Shown: piece by piece, positions 39,701 to 51,700 of the stretch | Position numbering within the stretch: the first letter of the stretch is position 1 | Layout: each line of letters begins with the position of its first letter | From: Henricia sp. BOLD:AAB3569 | Lineage: Eukaryota; Echinodermata; Asteroidea; Spinulosida; Echinasteridae | Assembly: GCA_037783545.1 (NCBI GenBank) | Contig: JBBELK010000024.1 | Coordinates: forward strand, 2,852,001 to 2,916,000 | Direction: 5' to 3' | Length of the DNA: 64,000 nucleotides | Program-made: the position numbers and the translations under genes | Notes under the pieces: model-generated | The model's input: only the letters and a program-made list of their open reading frames with translations | Database searches by the model: none | What the model was told of the DNA's origin: nothing

Positions 39701-42700
39701 GGTTACATCGTTGAGAAGAAAGAGACGTCCTCAACACGATGGACTAAAGCTGTCAGGGATTCCGTCTCAGAGACAACGCTGACTGTGAAAGATCTGATTG
39801 AAGGCAAGGAGTATGAATTCCACGTTGCTGCTGTCAACAAAGCTGGAACGGGTCCATTCAGTCAGCCGTCGGAACCCAAAGTTGCCAAGCCACCTTATGG
39901 TATGTGGAATCACCCTCCAGTATTTTTTTAGGCATGTCAATTTCATGTAATTCTTGCTGATTTAATATTTTCTGAGCTTGCTGATTTAATATTTTCTTAG
40001 CTTGCAGTTGCAGTCTTTCCATGTCTGAAGCTTCTCAGGTCTCATGAGAAAACAAATTAATAACTCTATTTCCTGGATTTCTTACTTCCATAGAATTGTT
40101 TTATTTGTGTCCCATTTCTGACAAATTTTATTTGCGTCTTGCACTTTTTACCAGCTCACTTGCAAAATTGTAAATGTTTTGTCTTTTATTCTTTTATCAA
40201 AGATTTACTGTCAGATCCAATTAAATCTGACCATCCTGTGAGAAACCTCTTTCACAATTGCCTCTTACTTAAATGAAACTTTTTATCAGGATTTAGATGG
40301 CTTTTTTAACTGAAGCACGTTGCTTTTATTCCTTTTTCTAAACCTAGGTGTTCCCGGAGCACCCAACCGGCCTGAAGTCTCAGCCGTTGACCAGACCAAA
40401 ATCACAATCACCTGGTCACCGCCTGAATCTGACGGAGGTTCTCCCATCACAGGTTACATCATTGAGAAGAAAGAGACTTCCTCAACACGATGGACTAAAG
40501 CTGTCAGGGATTCCGTCTCAGAGACAACGCTGAATGTGAAAGATCTGATTGAAGGCAAGGAGTATGAATTCCACGTTGCTGCTGTCAACAAAGCTGGAAC
40601 TGGTCCATTCAGTCAACCGTCGGAACCCAAAGTTGCCAAACCGCCTTATGGTAAAATAACTTTCTTTACCTTTATTTCAACAATACCAAACTAACAATGC
40701 CTATTTCCCACGAGCTGTAAAACGTAACCATTATGACGTCACAGTTTGTTTACATTTGTGCTTATCTATAGCCCTATAGAAAATATAAAAATTATAATCT
40801 TGCTAATTATTATCCTAGATATGCCAGGAGCACCAGACAAACCAACAGTCAGCGACATTGACAGCACCAAGATGACCGTCTCATGGACAGCGCCCTCTAG
40901 TGACGGTGGCAGTCCAATCACAGGCTACATCGTTGAACGCAAGGACAAGACGTCAACGCGATGGATGAGAATAACTAAGGAACCAATCTTAGAGACAACG
41001 CTGACTGTGAAAGATCTGATTGAAGGCAAGGAGTATGAATTCCACGTTGCTGCTGTCAACAAAGCTGGAACTGGTCCATTCAGTCAGCCGTCAGAACCCA
41101 AAGTTGCCAAGCCACCTTATGGTATGTGGAATCACCCTCCAGTCTTTTTTAGGCATTTAAATTTAATGTAAACCTTGCTGATTTAATATTTTCTTAGCTT
41201 CCAGTTACAGTCTTTCCATGTCTGAAGCTTATCAGGTCTAAAGAGAAAACAAATTAATAACTCTATTTCCTGGATTTCTTACTTCCATAGAATTGTTTTA
41301 TTTGTGTCCCATTTCCGACAAATTTTATTTGCATCTTGCACTTTTTACCAGCTCAGTTGCAAAATTGTAAATGTTTTGTCTTTTATTCTTTTGTCAAAGA
41401 TTTACTGTCAGATCCAATTAAATCTGACCATCTCGTGAGAAACCTCTTTAAAAATTGCCTCTAACTTAAATGAAACTTTTTTTCAGGATTTAGATGGCTT
41501 TTTTTTACTGAAGCACATTGCTCTTATTCCTTTTTCTAAACCTAGGTGTTCCCGGAGCACCCAACCGGCCTGAAGTCTCAGCCGTTGACAAGACCAAAAT
41601 CACAATCACCTGGTCACCGCCTGAATCTGACGGAGGTTCTCCCATCACAGGTTACATCGTTGAGAAGAAAGAGACGTCCTCAACACGATGGACTAAAGCT
41701 GTCAGGGATTCCGTCTCAGAGACAACGCTGACTGTGAAAGATCTGATTGAAGGCAAGGAGTATGAATTCCACGTTGCTGCTGTCAACAAAGCTGGAACGG
41801 GTCCATTCAGTCAACCGTCGGAACCCAAAGTTGCCAAACCGCCTTATGGTAAAATAACTTTCTTTACCTTTATTTCAACAATACCAAACTAACAATGCCT
41901 ATTTCCCACGAGCTGTAAAACGTAACCATTATGACGTCACAGTTTGTTTACATTTGTGCTTATCTATAGCCCTATAGAAAATATAAAAATTATAATCTTG
42001 CTAATTATTATCCTAGATATGCCAGGAGCACCAGACAAACCAACAGTCAGCGACATTGACAGCACCAAGATGACCGTCTCATGGACAGCGCCCTCTAGTG
42101 ATGGTGGCAGTCCAATCACAGGCTACATCGTTGAACGCAAGGACAAGACGTCAACACGATGGATGAGAGTCACTAAGGAACCAATCTCAGCGACAACGCT
42201 GACTGTGAAAGATCTGATTGAAGGCAAGGAGTATGAATTCCACGTTGCTGCTGTCAACAAAGCTGGAACTGGTCCATTCAGTCAGCCGTCAGAACCCAAA
42301 GTTGCCAAGCCACCTTATGGTATGTGGAATCACCCTCCAGTCTTTTTTAGGCATTTAAATTTAATGTAAACCTTGCTGATTTAATATTTTCTTAGCTTCC
42401 AGTTACAGTCTTTCCATGTCTGAAGCTTATCAGGTCTAAAGAGAAAACAAATTAATAACTCTATTTCCTGGATTTCTTACTTCCATAGAATTGTTTTATT
42501 TGTGTCCCATTTCCGACAAATTTTATTTGCATCTTGCACTTTTTACCAGCTCAGTTGCAAAATTGTAAATGTTTTGTCTTTTATTCTTTTGTCAAAGATT
42601 TACTGTCAGATCCAATTAAATCTGACCATCTCGTGAGAAACCTCTTTAAAAATTGCCTCTAACTTAAATGAAACTTTTTTTCAGGATTTAGATGGCTTTT

Positions 42701-45700
42701 TTTTACTGAAGCACATTGCTCTTATTCCTTTTTCTAAACCTAGGTGTTCCCGGAGCACCCAACCGGCCTGAAGTCTCAGCCGTTGACAAGACCAAAATCA
42801 CAATCACCTGGTCACCGCCTGAATCTGACGGAGGTTCTCCCATCACAGGTTACATCGTTGAGAAGAAAGAAACGTCCTCAACACGATGGACTAAAGCTGT
42901 CAGGGATTCCGTCTCAGAGACAACGCTGACTGTGAAAGATCTGATTGAAGGCAAGGAGTATGAATTCCACGTTGCTGCTGTCAACAAAGCTGGAACGGGT
43001 CCATTCAGTCAGCCGTCGGAACCCAAAGTTGCCAAGCCACCTTATGGTATGTGGAATCACCCTCCAGTATTTTTTTAGGCATGTCAATTTCATGTAATTC
43101 TTGCTGATTTAATATTTTCTGAGCTTGCTGATTTAATATTTTCTTAGCTTGCAGTTGCAGTCTTTCCATGTCTGAAGCTTCTCAGGTCTCATGAGAAAAC
43201 AAATTAATAACTCTATTTCCTGGATTTCTTACTTCCATAGAATTGTTTTATTTGTGTCCCATTTCTGACAAATTTTATTTGCGTCTTGCACTTTTTACCA
43301 GCTCACTTGCAAAATTGTAAATGTTTTGTCTTTTATTCTTTTATCAAAGATTTACTGTCAGATCCAATTAAATCTGACCATCCTGTGAGAAACCTCTTTC
43401 ACAATTGCCTCTTACTTAAATGAAACTTTTTATCAGGATTTAGATGGCTTTTTTAACTGAAGCACGTTGCTCTTATTCCTTTTTCTAAACCTAGGTGTTC
43501 CCGGAGCACCCAACCGGCCTGAAGTCTCAGCCGTTGACCAGACCAAAATCACAATCACCTGGTCACCGCCTGAATCTGACGGAGGTTCTCCCATCACAGG
43601 TTACATCGTTGAGAAGAAAGAGACGTCGTCAACACGATGGACTAAAGCTGTCAGGGATTCTGTCTCAGAGACAACGCTGACTGTGAAAGATCTGATTGAA
43701 GGCAAGGAGTATGAATTCCACGTTGCTGCTGTCAACAAAGCTGGAACTGGTCCATTCAGTCAGCCATCGGAACCCAAAGTTGCCAAACCGCCTTATGGTA
43801 AAAAAACTTCTTTACCTTTATTTCAACAATACCAAACTAACAATGCCTATTTCCCACGAGCTGTAAAACGTAACCATTATGACGTCACGGTTTGTTTACA
43901 TTTGTGCTTTTCTATAGGCCTATAGAAAATATAAAAATTATAAGTTTGCTAATTATTATCCTAGATGTGCCAGGAGCACCAGACAAACCAACAGTCAGCG
44001 ACATTGACAGCACCAAGATGACTGTCTCATGGACACCGCCCTCTAGTGACGGTGGCAGTCCAATCACAGGCTACATCGTTGAACGCAAGGACAAGACGTC
44101 AACACGATGGATGAGAGTCACTAAGGAACCAATCACAGAGACAACGCTGACTGTGAAAGATCTGATTGAAGGCAAGGAATATGAATTCCACGTTGCTGCT
44201 GTCAACAAAGCTGGAACTGGTCCATTCAGTCAGCCGTCGGAACCCAAAGTTGCCAAGCCACCTTATGGTATGTGGAATCACCCTCCAGTATTATTTAGGC
44301 ATTTAAATTTAATGTAAACCTTGCTGATTTAATATTTTCTTAGCTTCCAGTTACAGTCTTTCCATGTCTGAAGCTTCTCAGGTCTAAAGAAAAAACAAAT
44401 TAATAACGCTATTTTCTGGATTTTTTGTATAATTGTTTTATTTGTGTCCCATTTCCAACAAATTTTTTTCAATCCTGCAGTTTTAACTGGCACACATGCA
44501 ACTGTTCATGTTTCATCGTTTATTCTTTAGCCAAAGATCTACAGTCAGATCAATCTAAATCTAACCAACTTGTGACAAACCTCGTTTAAAATTGTCTCTT
44601 ACCCAAATGGAACATTTGTCAGTATATATTTACTTTTTTTTATTGTAGCACACTGCTTTTATTTCTCTCAATACCTAGATGTTCCCGGAGCACCCAGTCG
44701 GCCTGAAGTCTCAGCCGTTGACAAGACCAAAATCACAATCACCTGGTCACCGCCTGAATCTGACGGAGGTTCTCTCATCACAGGTTACATCATTGAAAAG
44801 AAAGAAACGTCCTCAACACGATGGACTAAAGCTGTCAGGGATTCCGTCTCAGAGACAACGCTGACTGTGAAAGATCTGATTGAAGGCAAGGAGTATGAAT
44901 TCCACGTTGCTGCTGTTAACAAAGCTGGAACTGGTCCATTCAGTCAGCCGTCGGAACCCAAAGTTGCCAAACCACCTTATGGTAAAATAACTTTCTTTAC
45001 CTTTATTTCAACAATACCAAACTAACAATGCCTATTTCCCACAAGCTGTAAAACGAACCTTGATGACGTCACGGTTTGTTTACATTTGTGCTTATCTATA
45101 GCCCTATAGAAAATATAAAAATTATAATCTTGCTAATTATTATCCTAGATGTGCCAGGAGCACCAGACAAACCGACAGTCAGCGACATTGACAGCACCAA
45201 GATGACCGTCTCATGGACAGTGCCCTCTAGTGATGGTGGCAGTCCAATCACAGGCTACATCGTTGAACGCAAGGACAAGACGTCAACGCGATGGATGAGA
45301 ATCACTAAGGAACCAATCTCAGAGACAACACTGACTGTGAAAGATCTGATTGAAGGCAAGGAGTATGAATTCCACGTTGCTGCTGTTAACAAAGCTGGAA
45401 CGGGTCCATTCAGTCAACCGTCGGAACCCAAAGTTGCCAAGCCACCTTATGGTATGTGGAATCACCCTCCAGTATTTTTTTAGGCATTTAAATTTCATGT
45501 AAACCTTGCTGATTTAATATTTTCTTAGCTTGCAGTTGCAGTCTTTCTATGTCTGAAGCTTGTCAGGTCTAAAGAGAAAACAAATTAATAACTCTATTTC
45601 CTGGATTTCTTACTTCCATAGAATTGTTTTATTTGTGTCCCATTTCTGACAAATTTTATTTGCGTCTTGCACTTTTTACTAGCTCACTTGCAAAATTGTA

Positions 45701-48700
45701 AATGTTTTGTCTTTTATTCTTTTATCAAAGATTTACTGTCAGATCCAATTAAATCTGACCATCCTGTGAGAAACCTCTTTCACAATTGCCTCTTACTTAA
45801 ATGAAACTTTTTATCAGGATTTAGATGGCTTTTTTAACTGAAGCACGTTGCTCTTATTCCTTTTTCTAAACCTAGGTGTTCCCGGAGCACCCAACCGGCC
45901 TGAAGTCTCAGCCGTTGACAAGACCAAAATCACAATCACCTGGTCACCGCCTGAATCTGACGGAGGTTCTCCCATCACAGGTTACATCGTTGAGAAGAAA
46001 GAGACGTCCTCAACACGATGGACGAAAGCTGTCAGGGATTCCGTCTCAGAGACAACGCTGACTGTGAAAGATCTGATTGAAGGCAAGGAGTATGAATTCC
46101 ACGTTGCTGCTGTCAACAAAGCTGGAACGGGTCCATTCAGTCAACCGTCGGAACCCAAAGTTGCCAAGCCACCTTATGGTATGTAGAATCACCCTCCAGT
46201 ATTTTTTTAGGCTTGTAAATCTCATGTAATTCTTGCTGATTTAATATTTTCTGAGCTTGCTGATTTAATATTTTCTTAGCTTGCAGTTGCAGTCTTTCCA
46301 TGTCTGCAGCTTCTCAGGTCTAAAGAGAAAACAAATTTATTACGCTATTTCCTGTATTTCTTACTTCCATAGAATTGTTTTATTTGTGTACCATTTCTGA
46401 CAAATTTTATTTGCGTCTTGCACTTTTTACCAGCTCAGTTGCAAAATTGTAAATGTTTTGTCTTTTATTCTTTTATCAAAGATTTACTGTCAGATCCAAT
46501 TAAATCTGACCATCCTGTGAGAAACCTCTTTCACAATTGCCTCTTACTTAAATGAAACTTTTTATCAGGATTTAGATGGCTTTTTTAACTGAAGCACGTT
46601 GCTCTTATTCCTTTTTCTAAACCTAGGTGTTCCCGGAGCACCCAACCGGCCTGAAGTCTCAGCCGTTGACCAGACCAAAATCACAATCACCTGGTCACCG
46701 CCTGAATCTGACGGAGGTTCTCCCATCACAGGTTACATCGTTGAGAAGAAAGAGACGTCGTCAACACGATGGACTAAAGCTGTCAGGGATTCCGTCTCAG
46801 AGACAACACTGACTGTGAAAGATCTGATTGAAGGCAAGGAGTATGAATTCCACGTTGCTGCTGTCAACAAAGCTGGAACTGGCCCGTTCAGTCAGCCATC
46901 GGAACCCAAAGTTGCCAAACCGCCTTATGGTAAAATAACTTTCTTTACCTTTATTTCAACAATACCAAACTAACAATGCCTATTTCCCACGAGCTGTAAA
47001 ACGTAACCATTATGACGTCACGGTTTGTTTACATTTGTGCTTTTCTATAGGCCTATAGAAAATATAAAAATTATAAGTTTGCTAATTATTATCCTAGATG
47101 TGCCAGGAGCACCAGACAAACCAACAGTCAGCGACATTGACAGCACCAAGATGACTGTCTCATGGACACCGCCCTCTAGTGACGGTGGCAGTCCAATCAC
47201 AGGCTACATCGTTGAACGCAAGGACAAGACGTCAACACGATGGATGAGAGTCACTAAGGAACCAATCACAGAGACAACGCTGACTGTGAAAGATCTGATT
47301 GAAGGCAAGGAGTATGAATTCCATGTTGCTGCTGTCAACAAAGCTGGAACTGGTCCATTCAGTCAGCCGTCGGAACCCAAAGTTGCCAAGCCACCTTATG
47401 GTATGTGGAATCACCCTCCAGTATTATTTTAGGCATTTAAATTTCATGTAAACCTTGCTGATTTAATATTTTCTTAGCTTGCAGTTGCAGTCTTTCCATG
47501 TCTGAAGTTTCTCAGGTCTAAAGAGAAAACAAATTAATAACTCTATTTCCTGGATTTCTTACTTCCATAGAATTGTTTTATTTGTGTCCCATTTCCGACA
47601 AATTTTATTTGCATCTTGCACTTTTTACTAGCTCACTTGCAAAATTGTAAATGTTTTGTCTTTTATTCTTTTGTCAAAGATTTACTGTCAGATCAATCTA
47701 AATCTAACCAACTTGTGACAAACCTCGTTTAAAATTGTCTCTTACCCAAATGGAACATTTGTCAGTATATATTTCCTTTTTTTTATTGTAGCACACTGCT
47801 TTTATTTCTCTCAATACCTAGATGTTCCCGGAGCACCCAGTCGGCCTGAAGTCTCAGCTGTTGACAAGACCAAAATCACAATCACCTGGTCACCGCCTGA
47901 ATCTGACGGAGGTTCTCTCATCACAGGTTACATCATTGAGAAGAAAGAGACGTCCTCAACACGATGGACTAAAGCTGTCAGGGATTCCGTCTCAGAGACA
48001 ACGCTGACTGTGAAAGATCTGATTGAAGGCAAGGAGTATGAATTCCACGTTGCTGCTGTCAACAAAGCTGGAACTGGTCCATTCAGTCAGCCTTCGGAAC
48101 CACGAATCACCAAACCACCTTATGGTGAGAAATGTTACTGATAAAAATTATAAAGTAAACCTGCAGTTACACGAATACAGAAACATGATTAGCATTTGTT
48201 ACTGTTTTACGGTGAAACCTCTGACACGGTTGACACCATGTTGCTAAAGTGCACCAATTGTATTAACAAATATTACATCAGAAATAAGTCAAACTAATAT
48301 AAGATACAAATTCTTTCTCTTAGAGTTAAGACAAAACAAAATGCACTGCCTCCATTGTTGTATACCAAGCAACAAAAAAGACGCAGACATTTTGTCCACA
48401 TTTAGATTGAAAAACAGTCCATCATGCATAATGAAGCTGTTATATAAATATTTCAATGTCAACTTAATTACAAAAGAAATTTTAAAGTTTTGATTAAATT
48501 GAAAATTTACCTTTCTTTCGTTGCTCGGTATATGCTAGATTTATGTCAATTATATTTTTGTTATATTTGTTTTGTGAATGTCCAGGCGTTCCTGGGCTTC
48601 CAAGCAAACCAGACATCATTGAAATCGAGAGCACATCCATGACCCTAACTTGGGCTGCTCCAGAATCTGACGGCGGCAGCCCCATCACAGGCTACATCAT

Positions 48701-51700
48701 TGAGAAGAAAGATCGCTTCAGCTCCAGATGGAGCAAGGTCAAGGAAACATCCATCACAGAGACGGTGTACACAGTCATTGATCTTAAGGAAGGAACGGAG
48801 TATGAATTCAGAGTGTCTGCTGAGAATAAGGCTGGCGTTGGCAAACCTAGTCAAGCATCTGATAAGACTATTGCTAAACCGCCGTACGGTAAGATTTAGT
48901 ATTTAGTATTTGATATTTATTTCATTTCTAACCAACTTATGACATTTAAACCTCTTTGAAAATTGTCTCTTACCCAAATGGAACATTTTTGAGTATTTAA
49001 TTACTTTTTTTATTGTAGCACACTGCTTTTATTTCTCTCAATACCTAGATGTTCCCGGAGCACCCAGCTGAGACTTCAGGCTGGTTGGGTGCTCCGGGAA
49101 CACCAGGTATTGAGAGAAATAAAAGCAGTGTGCTACAATAAAAAAAGTAATGAGTAAATGAGGGATTACTCATCTCGCACAGTCTCGTTATTGTTAATGC
49201 ACAAACGTAAAACAATCTTATTTCATTTCTATTTGACATCAGATGTTCCTGGTCCTCCGGGCATTCCTGATATATCAGACATTGACAGTAGTCACATGAC
49301 TCTGACCTGGACTCCTCCAACCAATGACGGAGGAGCTGAAATCCTGGGCTACATCGTAGAGAAATGTGACGTTGACAGGAAACGTTGGGTCAAAGCTCAC
49401 AAGGAGGACTTGATCACTGATCTAACATTCACCGTGTTTGACCTGGTAGAGGGAACCAGTTACATGTTCCGTGTTAGTGCTGAGAATAAGGCTGGTGTTG
49501 GGGAGTCTAGTCAAGCCACTAGTCCCCAGAAGGCCAAGCCACCCTATGGTAAGTCAGTCTTTCAGGAACCAGCAAATTTCTGCTTTAATTTAACAAAGAT
49601 TTTACCATACAACTTTAGTTTTAATATTAAATGCCCTCAAAATTTGTACTTTTTAACCAAACTTTGGTATCATGAACTACTTTCATTTTATAATTTTCTT
49701 TCTTGACAATATCAGCTTTGCTTGTTTTGTTGAATTTATCAAGTGAATTGGGTTATTATTTTAAAATAGGCCTTAACTGTCATTTCTACTCTACATATTA
49801 AAGTTCACATTTCTTATCTGAACTTTCTATTCACACAACAATGTTATTTGAGCACCGTTGGTACCAGCACAGTTACCAAAACTATAATTGTGTAAAATTG
49901 TATATCAGTTTCCCTTGTACTGTGCCTCCCCATTGTCAAAAAAAAGTATAAAAAAAATTGAAGAAAAAAATGTATGCTCTCGTAATATTTAATTTGCAGA
50001 TGTACCAGATGCCCCTAATAGTCCTGATGTCACCAACCTTGACAAGACTTCCATCAATGTCACATGGAGTCCACCGGAGCATGACGGAGGTGCTGAAATC
50101 ACTAGCTACATCTTAGAGAGGAGAGACGTCGGTAGAGATCGTTGGGTGAAAACTCACAAAGCGCCACTCACTGACACTAGCTTTATGGCTACAGACCTCA
50201 TCGAAGGCAAAGAGTATGAGTTTAGGGTCAGCGCACAGAATAAGGCTGGTGTGGGTCAACCCAGTGTGCCGTCAATTGCCATCAGGGCTAAGCTGCCTTA
50301 TGGTAAGTCAAAATGTTCAGGACAAATACCTTGTAACTGAAATGTTCAGAATGTACATTTGCTAAATTGATAAGGAGAAATATAAAATGATACCCTTTCT
50401 TTTTGTTGACTTGAAACTAATGTTCCACATTTTTCTTGTTGGCATAAAAATCTGCAATTAGAAAAATAATTAATTAAAAAAAATAATCATTGGTAAACCT
50501 ACCGTCAGTGAACATTTTACACCTGAGTTCTCTAGTTTTACTTTAGTTCTAAGTGGTCAAAATACTGCTTTGAAAGCAAAATTTTATGTGGTGCCTCGTC
50601 ACCACAGATTTCAAAAACTGTTAAAAAAAAATATTGTGTGAAAGGACACATTAGGTAGATGGTTTGCCAGCTAAGCTGTGAGGCCCACTACCTAGGTTAC
50701 GCCCCAAATGACCAACTGTTAAGATTTTATTTTGTTCTCTTGAACCACAACAGTGTCCTAAGCACCACTTAGCACTTTTGTGGTTTTTAACAGTATATCA
50801 ATTATTGACGAAAGAGCTCTAAATTTAGACATTTCAGGATTATGTAAATTTCTGTAATTTTATTTAATTGTTTTTCAGATGTACCCAATGCACCAGGCAT
50901 TCCTAAGATTTCTGACATCACAGAATCATCCATGAAACTCGAATGGACAGCCCCTAAATCAGACGGAGGCGATGACATCATTGATTACATAGTTGAGAAG
51001 AAAGACCGTTTCAGTCCTCGTTGGACTAAGGTAGCGCAGGTGGCAGATACCTGTTGCTCCGTGGATGGTCTGAAGGAAGGCAATGAATATCAGTTCAGAG
51101 TGATTGCTAATAACCATGCTGGAGCCAGTAAACCTAGCGATGCATCGAAACCAACGGTTGCTAAATCACCATTTGGTAAGTTCAGCCTTTTGTGGTTATT
51201 ACTGTAATAAACCCTTTCACGGTTATTGACGCCATGTTGTTCACGGGGCAGTTCGAACACGCGTTGCTGTGTGCGTGCGCGGATCATAAACGAATGCATT
51301 GTTAGGTCATTGTGCATTAGGTACGATCCGCGCACGCACACGGCAATGCGTGTTCGAAGTGCCCCGTGAACAAGATGGCGTCGATAACCGTGAAAGGGTT
51401 TATTATCCAAATTTTACCTTTCATTCACCCAGCATGATTTGTGACATAGGGTAGCCCTCTTCAGCCCCTATATTTTAACACACACTTACCTTTTGTTTAT
51501 AATGAACTCAACCCAACTCCTCAAGCCTCGAAAACTTGGGGGAAAAAATGCTTTTAAATTCCTTGGATATTTAAGATGCAATGGAAAGGAGGGGTGGGGG
51601 AGTAACCTTCGTCACATATCGTTCCCAAATGACCTTTCACTGCAATTTTTTGAAGGAGTCGTTTCATCATTAAAAATTGCTGTTTGCTCCATAAAGCTTT

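Larger units (their letters stand above)
33596..48124 (+). repeat. Young tandem array of 24 FnIII exons with 3.14 kb higher-order repeat
   Basis: Exons 41-64 in the order A A B A B A B A B A, then B* B A B A, B* B A B A, B* B A B (B* = hybrid). Introns are as similar as exons, so whole genomic segments were duplicated. A-to-A period is about 1.2 kb; units with B* start at 39597, 42744 and 45876. Confidence 0.9.

Noticed and set aside
33596-48124. CRISPR-like or satellite array
   Set aside because: The repeats are whole exons and introns of 0.47-3.1 kb, with an open frame and splice sites, not short repeats with spacers.
49045-49320. Minus-strand ORF containing PGVPGAPNQPEVSA, an apparent antisense FnIII gene
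   Set aside because: It is the inverted arm of the fold-back stub; only the first ~20 residues of an FnIII are present and the rest is intron.
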